Origin: Phlebiopsis flavidoalba
Taxonomy: Eukaryota > Basidiomycota > Agaricomycetes > Polyporales > Phanerochaetaceae
Direction: 5' to 3'
Assembly: GCA_035772785.1 (NCBI GenBank)
Contig: JAOCPU010000028.1
Location: 62,001 to 126,000 of the forward strand
DNA: 64,000 nucleotides
In this document: piece after piece, positions 37,231-52,123 of the stretch
How positions within the stretch are numbered: the stretch's first letter is position 1
How the letters are laid out: every line of letters begins with the position of its first letter
Position numbers and translations under genes: made by a program
Notes under the pieces: model-generated
The model's input: the letters and a program-made list of their open reading frames with translations, nothing else
What the model was told of the DNA's origin: nothing
Database searches by the model: none

Positions 37231-37684
37231 TCAGAGGGGGCGAGCACCACACGAGAGCAGCGTTATGGATGACATGCTATGGCATGAGAGCTGCCTGGCC
37301 GGCCTCCAGCTCCTGCCGGCGACCTCTTCCTGAACTCTGCAAGCCGCTTTGTACTGCGAAGCCTGCGCAAGTACTGTTCCTGCGGAGAGGGGCGAGCGTG
37401 TTCCGTCCCTTGTCTCCACCTGGAAATACGTCTCAATCTGGGCCACGGCAGGTTTGTCATCCTCCGGTAATGAGCATGCTCCAAGGAGCATCTCGGCTTG
37501 GCTGCATTCCTGCATTGGGGGAGTATCTGTCGATGTCGAGGCCCCCCCCCCCTCGGCTTATCAGGACGTGTGTCGCCGTTGCTGCCGTCCGGGTCGTGCA
37601 TCGCGGAGACAGCATCGCGCTCGCTATCCGCTCCTCTGCTCCGACCCGCGCTTGGCAGCCATGCCTTGGCAGGGGCTCTGTCAC
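37231..37684 (-). CDS. Possible uncharacterised gene in GC-rich block
   Basis: Weak. Minus-strand frames join across a G run (the complement of C at about 37542-37551) to give S-E-R-D-A-V-S-A-M-H-D-P-D-G-S-N-G-D-T-R, then M-Q-E-C-S-Q-A-E-M-L-L-G-A-C-S-L-P-E-D-D and a helical stretch ending at 37231. The opposite strand is open for 186 codons at 37158-37718. GC-rich DNA alone can keep both strands open, so only one, or neither, need be coding. I recognise no domain. Confidence 0.25.
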
Positions 37685-37719
37685 AACCTGCGGTCTTCGC
37701 GCGCCCGAGAAGTCGTGAG

Positions 37720-39142
37720 CTGTGCGATGCTATATTCGCGGTTTGTTGCCTTCAGCACAGCGCTCTCGATCAGCCTCGTGTTAGAAGCCTCGTACGCTGT
37801 TGCATCAAACGATTCTAACCATGATGCGGCATTATAGTGCGCGTTTGCTTTTGACTTGAAATTACCTGGTTACAGTAGATGTCGCACAGTAGTGAGCCTA
37901 GTAGTCCTCCAGACCCAGAAATATACAAAGACAGATATCCAGACCTACAAAACGTGTCAATGCGAACCGTATATCAACTCCCACTCTTATTCCATGCCCA
38001 TTTGTGTGGAGTCAAGTGTAGTGTGTCGCTCACGACATTCAAGTACAAATTCTGTACCTTTTGGAGGAAGTCTTCTTTTCCGTCGCCTGTCCTCGGTATT
38101 CCAAAGAGCTTGCGAGCGCTCCTGGCCAGGATTCTTGAGGATTGCTTCTTCAACGTGGAAATCACTACATTACTACGCAAAATAACTAACGCGAGCGAAT
38201 GTTTTTAGACACTCCCGGAAAATGGTTCCCAACTTAATAGTCCCAACATAAATTGATATAAAAACTTGTGGCGATATAGTTAATTATCGATCATATTTTG
38301 AGTGAACCTTTCCTCCGCGTTCCTTCTTGCTTGCTTTATATGTGAACCATCGCAAGTAGAGACCAAACAGCAGTGCAGTTTCACATGACCTCTTGGCCGC
38401 ATGACTGTTGCACCGAGAGCCAGGGGTCCAAGTCAAATGTTTCAAAATGGAGTGCACGGGGTCTGACCAACGTTTCATCTGAACTCTCGTGAACGACGAC
38501 CCAGCAGCAGGCTTTACGAACACGCAATCCTAGATGGCATCGAGTTCTCTCTCGACTTCTGTGAAATTGTCCAGTAATCACCGTGGTGGACAGGGACCCT
38601 TCTGACCTGCACTAGAATTGTAAAAGCAGCTTTCGGTCGGACGTGATTGACGACCACATCGGGCTTGTCTGGATGACACAAACATCACCCATGTTGCTGG
38701 GATCCTCCCGCCCAGATTCGCCAATAGACCCTCACGTCCAAAACAGAACCTGTGCGCACTGCTCGTGGGACGACGAGGAGTAGGGATCTGTCAGATTGGC
38801 TCGCTGAGGAGGCGCGGATAATGCTCACATCAGTGGGGTTGACAGCCGTGGCCCGAGGACACGGATCAGCGCACTCGCTAGAAGGCTTTGCCCATGGGCG
38901 ACACCCCCCGCACCCGCATGCGTAGCGTGTTCATCGAAGGTCAGCAAATTACTGCCGGCGGCTCCTACACGTGAACGAGTATAAGACAGTCCGGGTGGGC
39001 CTCCATCATCGCCTTTCCGCCCCCTCTCCACATCGTCTCTCGCGGCGCGATGCACGAGCTCGCACGCGTCGGGCACCGTTGAGAACCGCACGAACCCGCC
39101 CCGCCCCGGCCAGCGCGCGCCCAGTCGATGCGGACGCCGTAC
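37720..39142. other. Intergenic, no supported gene
   Basis: About 1.4 kb with only short frames. Those at 37856-38208 (+) and 38284-38581 (-) have no conserved features. The right end should carry the promoter of the DUF6533 gene. Confidence 0.4.
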
Positions 39143-40980
39143 ATGTCCAGCGACCCCGTACCCCTCTCGCAGCTGTCAGTATTCCCGAGTCCGCGCAAAC
39201 TCCGATCGTGCTAAACGTCCCCGGTGCTTGCGTGCACAGATACCTCCACAACTATCTGCATCTCCTCGGCATTGGTTCGTCCTCGCGTTCCATTTGACGT
39301 CTGTCTCTGATCGGGACCGCCCCCAGTCATCTACTTTTACGATTATACCATCACCTTCGACGACGAGTACTGGCGCGTGTGGAGGAGCCCCACCACGGGA
39401 GCCTCCATCGTCTTTCTTATAATCGCTACTTTGCATTCTTTTCTGTAAGCATGTCATCGTGTTCGGTTTCTAGCCGGTGTTAAAGTACACCGGGCCTAGA
39501 ATATTGCCATCACGGCAGGCAACTTCTCGACATTCAAGACAACTCAGGTATCTTGTCCATCCGTCTGTCTATCTGTTTCTTCTGACGGGTTTGCGCAGAG
39601 GTATTCAGGAAGGTGCGCATACGTTTGCGTCGTGATATAGACACCCAATTGACCTGAAGGTCGCAGCTGCGGTCACTATGCCTTTTACCGCCAGCTCAGC
39701 TTGATCGTCATAACAAGTCATCGTCGGAGGTAGACTATTGATATCTTTTCCTCGTCGCATCCCTATGTCTGACTTCTGGTAAAACAACCTTCTCCGTTTT
39801 AAAATCTCCAGTGAATCAGTTTCTTCGCACGTATGCCTTGTACGCCCGGAGTCGGCGAATAGCCGTGCTCATTCTTTCATGTCGGCGCTGTCCTCCCTCA
39901 CACTCTCCATTGTGAGTTTGCTGAGAGGTTTTTTTTGGTTGACCTATCGCACTGAAGCCACGGTAGTGGGCGGTTTATAGGTCAGAAGTCTGACATATCC
40001 CTCGACGAAGGATGTTCATCTTGCCTCGTCGCGAATCAGGTATCTCTTTCCGTAGCTTCACTAATATTTGTAACTTATTTGCTTTTTTTATCCAGCGCAA
40101 TTCGTGAGCTACATCTTGTCCCATGATGAATTCGGTAATTGACCACAGCATAGGGATCGCTGTCGCCTGGGGAGGCCCTGTTTGTTTACGACCTTCTCAT
40201 CTTTACGCTTACATTCCTCAAAACGTATAGAGAGCGTTTTTCAATACGCTCACATCGCCCAAAACGACCTGATTTAACGCTTATCTCACGAGACGGTGAG
40301 TGCTCTTCATTTCTCCGCCCATACGTCGTGGCTGAAAAAATAGACTAGGTGCCATGTATTTTGGGTACGTGATAAATATGAGGGTGCTGTAGACTTCCGC
40401 TGACTAGAGTACAGTGTAATGGCTTGCGCACACAGTGTGCCAACACGTTGACTTTTTATGTGAGTCATTTCTTTGCAGTTGCCCTTGCTTGCAGCTAACG
40501 CAACTGTACAGTTCTGCCCAGTATGCCTGTTCACCACATTCACCAAACATAGTACTCATGACCCACAGCCCGCCCTCCGCGGCGTCCTCTCCACCTTCGC
40601 ATCCAAGTACGCACTTTTCTCCTCCCTCGCTTAACGTCCCCTAACCCACCCCAGCATCTCCGTAACAATGATGTGCCGCTTCATGCTCAACCTACACCGC
40701 ACCGCGACGGACCACCCGCGCAACTACTCGACGACCTCCGCCGACTTCGGCAGCGTCATGTCCACGGGCATGGTCTTCACCTCGCGCTTCGGCACGACGG
40801 GCCTCGGGCTGCCCACCACGACGAACGGCGCGCACAACCGCGGTCGCGGACAACGTTCACACCCTGCATCCGCCGCCTGTCGAGGAAGACGAAGGGGCGG
40901 AGTGTGCTGCGGAGGGGGCCGTGCCGTGTGCGGAGGAGATTGAGCTTGCGCCTATGGCGGCGGGAGATGGGAAGGATTGA
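39143..40980 (+). CDS. DUF6533-domain multi-pass membrane protein
   Basis: Member of a large, uncharacterised Agaricomycete family of seven-helix-like membrane proteins. The likely start at 39143 gives M-S-S-D-P-V-P-L-S-Q-L; an in-frame ATG also lies at 39128. After an intron come R-Y-L-H-N-Y-L-H-L-L-G (39240-39272), a second intron, and the diagnostic Y-F-Y-D-Y-T-I-T-F-D-D-E-Y-W-R-V-W (39331-39384). S-P-T-T-G-A-S-I-V-F-L leads to N-R-Y-F-A-F-F after a one-base break. R-T-Y-A-L-Y-A-R-S-R-R-I-A-V-L-I-L (39826-39880) is the typical family element after the third or fourth helix. The last exon starts M-C-R-F-M-L-N-L-H-R (40670-40700) and ends with an acidic tail, A-P-M-A-A-G-D-G-K-D, TGA 40978-40980. 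Function is unknown for the family. Confidence 0.7.
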
Positions 40981-41680
40981 GCACGTGCTGGGCATGTTGT
41001 GATGTTAGTTCCGTTACTGTATAACATTGGATATTTGATCTACTAGACAATGCGTATTGGGTCGTTGTATGCGCCTATTTTACTATCAGTGCTGCGAACA
41101 AAAGCGCCGGAGGTCAGAGAAAAGTCCCTACAACGGTGTAAGAGGCGCTGATATCACCGTAGTTCTCGTGAGTGATTTCTGAATCGCGAGTAATTTGATC
41201 TGATGACGGTTTAAGAAGCCACCGAAGGGAAGGTAATGCGAGCTAAGTTGAATAGTCACTTCAAAAGATCGTTACGCTGAAAACTGAAAGACTCCAACCA
41301 ACGGTGAATATGTTCAAAATGCGATGAGATTTGTTTAAATGTTGCCGCAGAGATCTCAAACACAGGGGCTCGGAAGGTTGAAGTATGAGCTTTGAAGAAA
41401 GACGCCTGTCTAGAGTGAGGCCGCCGTACGCTGACAACTACTATGAAACACACTCAACACACGCCGTCGACGAGATTGTGAACCCCCTTCGTGGCACCGT
41501 ATCTCAATAATTTTTATTCCTTCCTGCGAGTGTGCGTTGGTGGAGACTTCAAAAATGCTCATTACTACATAATGTTATTTGCTGCGTTCGGATCCAAACC
41601 AAATTTGGTTTTTTTCCGAGACCAAAACAAAAATTTTTGTTTTTTTCCCAAAGGGCATCCTGTCGGAGGACACTTCTCGT

Positions 41681-41715
41681 CCCCCCCCCCCCCCCCCCCC
41701 CCGACTCCCCCCCCC
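41681..41715. repeat. Poly-C tracts
   Basis: A run of 22 C (41681-41702) is followed after GACT by nine more C (41707-41715). Long homopolymers are hard to size, so the length is uncertain. The surrounding DNA (40981-42199) holds no gene I can support. Confidence 0.9.
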
Positions 41716-42199
41716 GGTTGCTACTCAGATTGATTGAGAAAGAGAACCATTTTTCTTCAATCCATTTCAATCGGTATGGAACTGCGCCTGATCAAAGACT
41801 TTCAAAGTCCTCTATTCCGGAGCCCCGCGATAAGCACTGACTATGAACAATGGCGATGGTCAGGAATATGCCCCACGGAAGCTAGAACCTGGATGTAGAA
41901 GAGGCTGCAGGGAACGAGATATCAGTTTTAACGAGACCGTTTGAAATAGCGAGCAACAACATCATCTGCCCTTGAACAAGGTATCGATGCTACATTCCTG
42001 ATATAATCCTACATTGGCGGTGAACCCTACACCACAAACCGGGTTGCCTTTCACCTTTACTCTCTTTCCGATGACGATCCTAGACGCTCAGCGCCGCGAT
42101 CATGTATGGGTCCCTATGAACCACTACATTCACCCGACATCATGAGCGTCGCTGTTTGTGCCTATCCAGCAAGACACAATCGGGACCGGACCCCCTGAC

Positions 42200-44648
<2,449 letters not shown>

Positions 44649-47600
44649 AGCAAAGTGACGGTGGGGGTGTGGTAGCGGAGGTATCGCTCTATGCACGTCG
44701 GGTGGGAATGTATTTATTTCCACTCACACGGCAGATTCAGCTCGGAGGATCGTCGGAAAGATATCGACAAAGTGTGACCGGTTGACCACCGACTCCAAGC
44801 CTACACTGAGGAGCCTAGTATTTTTGAAGTAAAATATTACTTAGATGAGTGTCAGGGGGAGTAGAAAATAGTCTATCATGTCGTGGGCTTTGGAGAAGGA
44901 TGGATGTCGTAAACTAAGCCCAACAGTGACGCCGGATGTATCTCGGGCTCCAAATTAGGTAACCATGAGCTTGGTGGCGCGTGCCGCTTGCGCCGATGCG
45001 CAGCAAGGCAAGCGCTGAAGGCAGGAGAGGACACAAGATCACGGTCATAGGGTCGCAATAAGCCTATATTTCCTCCCCCGAGATGGCATTCAACGGATTC
45101 AAAAATGACTGTTACTAGCTGTTACCGTACATTTGTAGATCAAATCAACTCTTGCAATTATATGGGAGGTTCACCATAAGTATGATTCTCGGATTCTATA
45201 CCACGCTGAGTCAAACGGTGGCCGTAAAAAATTGGAGCCGAAATCTGAGTGGCATCGGTCCCAGGTCTTCCTTTTGATGGCCACAAGTCTTTCGGTACAT
45301 AAGTTCTATTTCTGTAAACAATAATAATTTGAGTAAATGTCAACAAATGAGCTACGAGTGTTGCGCGAAATGCTCACGTTCACAGTCTATTGTTGCCTAT
45401 TATTCCATCGCCATCAGTCACAGGGATCAGGGTCCTACTACACCCCTGCAATCCGGGACCATTTCATTTCGCAGTCCAGTTAGGAGGCGGATGAAATAAA
45501 ATAGACGTCACTATTGGATCAGTTGCAGTTTTGTCGCAACCAGTAGGTTGCGACAGAGCAGGTAATGATTGGATCGCGGATGTTAAGCATGAGTTCGCGA
45601 AATTAGGGGTAAGTCGATAGTCTAGAGGAATGGTGAACTTGGAAGTGAGACTCACATCATTTCAAGAAGCTCAACCTTCATGTCTTAGCACCTTAGTGAG
45701 TGTTGGTAATATCGACATTTCGATGAACGGCTGTAAAGGTTAAACATTCCCCCCCAGTAGTAGTACACACTTTTTTTTCATAGTGAAAATAGCTTTCGCG
45801 TAATTACCACTGCCAGTCTGGACACATTGATTACGCTTTCGTTTCGCATTGTATAATTACAATGTTTCAAGGGAATCGATCGTAGACTCACGATTAGAGT
45901 ACATATGAATGTGACATGGGACGCAGACGAGAGAAGCTGGAATACCGTGATCCAATCACCGGGCGACGTCAACAATTATGTGACCCACCAAAGTCATCGA
46001 GCCTGAATGCATGTATTTCTCAATAAGTATAATACCCTGCCAATAGTTGATGACACCCTCACGCACGAATGATCAATTCACCAAGTGGTCTTGAGTTTCC
46101 GCGAGAGTGAGGTTTTGAAACAAAGTCAGCGCGAATATACGGACGTCGCTATATGAGCCAGGGATCACAAGTAACTAAATTTGAGGCGTGATATCCAAGT
46201 GAGCAAGATCGTCCACAGCTGTGCACTGACGGAATCAACTCACTGCTTCCACCTGTATTAATTCCAATTACGCCCCCCTAGAGAAAAAGAACTATGGGAT
46301 GACGCGTCACCGGATCACGAACTAACCTGGAAGGCGATATGAGGGTCGAAAGCGCTGTCGGAATTACATCCATGTTCACTGGGGGGTTCCTCCGGTTGAT
46401 ACCAGGACATGACATCTGGCTTTGCTAAACTAATTTTTGCCCCAACATTGGGTAAGGCATCCAAGCCCGCGGGATTCAGGTAAAGAACTGCTGACACTTC
46501 GCAGTAATTCACATGTCGTACTCACACATCCACAGAGAGCACTGCCTAGTGAGACTGTCCCATAGCACTAGTTTGATCTTGCCGACTACGCTCGTACAAA
46601 GCATATGTACGGATCTGTGTCAGGAGCACTTAAAATTGATTAGCCGCGGGGAATCCTGGTACAATGGTGTAATGATTGAAATCATCGTACCAGCAGCACA
46701 AACAAATATTTGCGCCACCACCACGATGAATATTTGATGATAACAATATTATTTTGGAAAACATCTGAATGACGCGCACACGACCAGTGTAAGCTTGGAA
46801 TGATAAAAACGATCTTTAAAGGGATACAAACAGCTAGTGATGGGATAGGGTTCTTTGTGTCAATATATCCAGAGCTACATACTTTCCTAGCTAACGAGGG
46901 CCGTCATTACTTACGGGTCTTCGATGTCGCTCTGATGTACTGCGACCTCAATGAAGACCGTACATGACCAAGGAGTGGGACCAGATATCGACATGAAAAG
47001 AAGCTGATTGTGATCCCAGCTTATTTGGAAGTTTTTTCACAGCCCAACCCAGTATCGCTCAAAACTCTTGATCGGAGAAAGTCCAGGATGTAGTCCCTAC
47101 ATAGTACCAGAGAGTATGACTAAAAGCGGCTGCTGGTTAGACTATCGTGTATGTGAATGAGATGAAACATATCATTGCCTAATGACCCACGAGAGTTATC
47201 TGACGATTTGAAGGGTCGATAGCGGTCACTAGACAGACATATCAATGAACGTGCTCAGTCGATGACGAAGATCATCCACACCTGACGGTGATGGCCAGCT
47301 CTTTGGTGTCGCGAGGATAGAAAGGCCAGACGAGTTCATGAACCTGACTCAGGGGCGAAGTCGTGAGTGATGTACAGCTCGAGTCTCCCAGGACCACGAG
47401 ATTTCCTGTCAGTGCGTGCCACAAGGCCAGTCACCCGGGCGAAACGGCAAAGAAACTGGAGCGAGGACCAGTCGGAGAACAGGGACAGGTCAGACAGCGC
47501 CAGACGTAGTATATACGTTTGTTACGACTAATCTAAGTTCAGATGCCCCGCCCGCATATCGAAATGACAACGCGCACACGGGCCACGGTCCACAGACTCT

Positions 47601-50600
47601 AGCTAAGTACGAGATAACAACACGAGGCGATCGTCGACACAGAATCCCTGGTCTCGCAAGAACCATACTCATAATCTTGGCAGATACTGATTCCTGCTTA
47701 CCACCACGACCCATTCCAGTCTCTCCGACCAGCCCACTGCCGGTTTGAGATGTGTTCCCTTCACGGCTCAGTGCTCGCCCTTGGACAATCGTGGGGTACT
47801 GTACTTCGGTAATCTGTACTCATCCGTGACACAAAGTGCCAGGAATGGCAGAACACTAACACGTAATCAAGCGTTTTTCTGTGTAAGACGGTGAATTTAC
47901 CCCGGACGCATAATTCACATTACCACACAAGGCGGCGGATGCGAATTTGAGTTACGGAGTCCCAGCTGTCTAGTATAGTATGCTCGGAAAGTTTTGCTGC
48001 GAGCGTGAAATTATTTCCGTGAGTTGCATTTACACCAGCTGACTTTGTCGACTGGACGCCCACCGAGATAACCCGCACGAGGAATTTCACTCAGAGATTC
48101 GTAGGTCGGGTCGGGGGTTTCACATGCACCTAATCTGGCGAGGCTTCCCCCGGCTCTGTGGTTACTACCGCACGGACGTGTTCAAGGTAGATCGAAAGGG
48201 ACCAGGTAATGCTATGTAACGTACGCCTGACGAGGTGTTACTGCGAGATCCAAGCATACTTACCATCAATGTGTGCCGCGACAAGGTCACAGGCTCATGG
48301 TGAAGCGTCTGAACGGGCAGGTGTAATGTATGCCGCCTGACGCACGAGGTCGAGCGACGAGTCTAAGACCGGAGGATCGCGAATACTGAGTCCAGTGGTC
48401 AATTAGCTCCGATGCAGAGAATCAATATGTCTTGAATGCTTCGCAGTTGTCAACCAGATCGACAATCGAAAGAGGGGACAGAAACAACTAGTCCACCAAG
48501 CGACCATCAGGGTTTGCAGTTTAGCAGTAGATGTCGCGACAACACAGCGAACGTTGTTCAAACCACCACAACAATACCCGCCGGGAGACGCCGTGAATGC
48601 CAAAGACTGGCGAGAGTTGGACATGACCAGACACTCGACCTCAGCGTCAAAAATCAATCAATACGCGCGCCGTGAGTTAGGCGCAATGCATGAACGGGCT
48701 GTGCTTGACACCAGAATGTGTCTACGAAAACTATGTTGGAATCCTACTCTACATTAATCATGTAATGTCCCTGTATGATACGTACTGCCTAGCAAGGCGG
48801 CTCGATGTTTGTGTCCGAGTGAGATGTTTAAGTCCCTTTGTGTTGCGTGAGCTCTATAACTGTCGTGACATACTTTAGTACATGGCCTGAACGTGAGTCA
48901 GGCATGAGGCTTACATTCAGCCCCTTGATAATAAGAAAGATCATCTACTATCGTGGGGTGGCTCATTCACGTCTATCCCCCGTCTGTGCTGTCTCGTCCG
49001 TCGTCCACTGTGTTGGATGAGGGGACCGTACCACAATGGAGGTCACAAAACGGGCATCCTCAAAGTCGGTCGTGTCTTCAGTGGGTTGCGCAAATACTGT
49101 GACGATGGGGGTCCCGAATGTTTTAAACATGAGGCGCGAAATTAAAGTTATGGATAATCTATCGGGATTGCGTCAGATTTTACGGGACCCGAAAAATACT
49201 ATTCGCATACACGTTGGCAAGAGTGGCTGTGAGCCCTTTGATGAGAGAGGCTGGTGGTTGGATCAGAGGGAGGTTCTGATATCCATGTATGTTCACTACA
49301 ATTGACTTACCCTTCCAACCTAAGCATCAGATGAGTCAGATGATTGGAACGTAGACAAAGGGAGGGCCACAATTAGGGTGACAAATGTCAAAAATGGAAG
49401 TGCAAGACATCAAACTGAAGTCGGATCAGCCTCATGTAAGATTACGGAAGTTGACAGTCGTACGCAAAAATACATGGTACCTGTCATGGAAATGCATCAG
49501 TCAACTTGAAAATACGGCGTACGGACGGAGAGTCTGTGGAGGAAGCCAATTCACCATCACGGAGAATGACATCTATAATTCCACCGGGATCCGTGTCGGA
49601 GAGAGAGGGCTTTAATAGAGCGTCAACAGGAAAATGACTATGGCTCCGTATAGGAAGCATGGTCGTATAGACAGCAGCCACGCCCCACGCTACAGCCAGG
49701 TCTGAGATCAGGACATTAGTATGCCTAGGATATATAAATGTAAACCAGGGCCGTACGACTTTGCCTCTATTCCACTTTAAACGTGAGATTGCTGAGCCCG
49801 TCAGGCAAGCAATTCACTCACTGACAACTGTGAAAGCGAATATACATTGCATCCAAATTCTCGCTAGGGTCATTCATCCGGAGCATGCGAGTGGCTTGTG
49901 AAAATGGCCCACTATCAGCAAGACAAACGGCCGTCAATGAAACTACCGAGCTCCCGAAATGTTACTCTCACGCTGCCTATAGCGAGATCGGAAATTGAGA
50001 ATATCCAACAGGGCTAGTCCGATCTTGCGGCTCCGGCTGTAATCTTAGGGCGTATGTGGCGAATATCCTTCAGCATGACTAATTGAAAATAGAAGTGAGA
50101 GTCCTCGTACGGATTGAACGTCCAAATAGCTATACACACCTGCTACAAATACTTGGCCGACTCCTACTACGATAGAAACTTTTGATGGTATGTTAAAAGC
50201 GTGGAACATCTGATGACAAATATGCTTCAACAATGTTGACGTTGTCGCTCCCATATCTAGGTAGACACGCACAACTACACGAAAATGAGAGCTCAGAAAA
50301 ACAGGCGGCACGGCAATATGAGAAATGACAGCACGAAACTAAGTGATTCATCTCCACTCACGACGCACGTGCAACTTGAACGATGATAGGTAGGTGACCG
50401 AGTAAAGTCAGGTAGCGGCAGCCGAAAAAAAAAACAGCTTGTCGCCCAGTCTATATTCCCGTCGTGAATCTCTTGCCCCAGTACCGTTCGACCTCGAGTG
50501 AAAAATGTCATGATGATGAAGTCCCAGTAAAGGATGACTGATAAGCTCGTGTCAATGCCGAGTGGGGGAAAAATAAACTCCTGAGCATCACCAAGCGCGC

Positions 50601-52123
50601 AGCAATCGTGAGCTGACGGTTGAGAGTTGCATCCCTAGTACGTGACAGGCCCATTAGCAACGCGTGGCTTTCTTTATACAAGGCGTATCCTCACACCGTG
50701 CTACGTACCTGAATCGTAGTGTCTAGCCCTGTGGGGTCGACGGACCCAGAAGCACCCATCAAAACCTTCAAACTACCCTGGGGATCAGATCAATCGGATT
50801 GCAGTGATCGAGCGGGTCCAAACTTCCTCGAATTTATGAGACAGAGATTTAGACTGTCAGAGCCAGCCACAAAACGGCCCCCACGGGCGACAGTGTGATC
50901 AGGAACCAGAAAGAGGTGGGGGATTGCACGAAGTCTAAACGACATCGGGTCCTAGTATAAGTGACCAACTCGAAGAAGGTTCTGATCAGAGGCGACATTC
51001 CTGCCGCGCACGGTCCGACGGGATGAGCTAATTTGGGCAGGAAGTAGGAGGATCGACGGGCCCAATCCAGAAAGAACCTCGCACTAGTTTGACAGATGAT
51101 AGACCCAGAATACTAGCCATCTAGGATACATTTCCACCCACTGTACGGAGGCTTTTGTTTTTTCACCCACACGAAAGGGCCACCGTTGTCGTTTTCACAT
51201 CTCATCAAACTCACCAATGCAGCAGCGTCGCCTGTCAGCCCATATGTGTGAGCATTCGCATTTATTCAGTGCCTGAAGCGAAGCTCGACGCGATAAAGTT
51301 GTATGCAATAGCTCCGCGAGGAACCGCGCTGAAAACCTCAGCTGTCAAACAGGCTCGGGGGAATCTGCCGAGACGCAAATAGTGTGAGATGTGACCCGCC
51401 ATGAGCAAGCGAGGTCCAAACGCGACAAGAACTGGTGTTGTACAGAGCCCCGAGGAACAAAGTCAAGGCACTCCTATCGTAAAGGCCTTCAGGTTAAATG
51501 GCAGAATAGTCATATCAATGAGCATACTTACATTTTTTTGGCCAGTTAGTAGTCATTCTCGTGCATGCTAGTGTGTAGTGAAACTTAACGTCTAGGCCGG
51601 CAACTCTGCTAACCGTGAGTAAAGTTGCACGGAATGAAGTCTTCCATATGTCCTATTGCAACCGAGCAATTAGCGCAAGTAGTGAGCCACACGGCCAGTC
51701 GTGAGCTGAAGGTAGGCTAACTCAAGTGGGACCTTCTCTGATATCTAGATGAAGCGGAGGAAGGGAAAGGTGTAGATATCGCATGAGCATAATATGGCGG
51801 ATACGCGAACCCCCCCCCTCCTCCCCCCTTTCAAAAAGCGAAACGAGCGTACGACAGATTCGCCATAGCTGCTTCGAGCGACCTAATCGTTATTGGTAGA
51901 ACAAGCTGCGCCTGATGATGTATGAAGAGCAGGCAGGCGATCTATGTATGATGCGTGTGGAAGTTCTCTGCATTTATCGTAACCTGGGTCATAATATTGT
52001 TGCTAGTTACGTTACAATAGTCGTACTCACATCTGTCCATCAAAATCCAACTCTGCTCATGACAGATTCAGCGGTTACTGAAAATGACCCAACGGACTCC
52101 TTCGTAGAGCAATGCTATATCGA
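44649..52123. other. 7.5-kb gene-poor region, no recognised product
   Basis: No open frame exceeds about 120 codons and I see no transposase, reverse-transcriptase or integrase motif, no terminal repeats and no RNA gene. Several minus-strand stretches do look exon-like, being open and flanked by good GTGAGT or GTTAGT donors and YAG acceptors. One is 46321-46512, joined through a possible intron to about 46240-46272. Others lie near 45470-45620, 46915-46985, 47750-47850 and 49484-50511. They do not join into a family I know. The region may hold intron-rich orphan genes, decayed genes, or nothing coding. Confidence 0.4.
49484..50511 (-). CDS. Possible intron-rich orphan gene (exon-like stretches)
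   Basis: Weak model. Minus-strand stretches bounded by plausible splice sites read as a hydrophobic segment near 50380-50440, L-D-M-G-A-T-T-S-T-L-L-K-H-I-C-H-Q-M-F-H (50190-50260), a hydrophobic V-S-I-V-V-G-V-G-Q-V-F-V-A-G (50140-50185), M-L-R-M-N-D-P-S-E-N-L-D-A-M-Y-I-R-F-H (49830-49890), and a last open frame from about 49730 to the stop at 49484. The first two recall the helix 2-3 region of DUF6533-type proteins, but the later part does not, so I do not assign a family. Confidence 0.2.

Noticed and set aside
49036..49305. Plus-strand frame of 89 codons
   Set aside because: No recognised motif, and an equally open frame lies opposite; not enough to call a gene.
44649..52123. Retrotransposon or DNA transposon
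   Set aside because: No reverse-transcriptase, integrase, RNase H or transposase motif and no terminal repeats were found.
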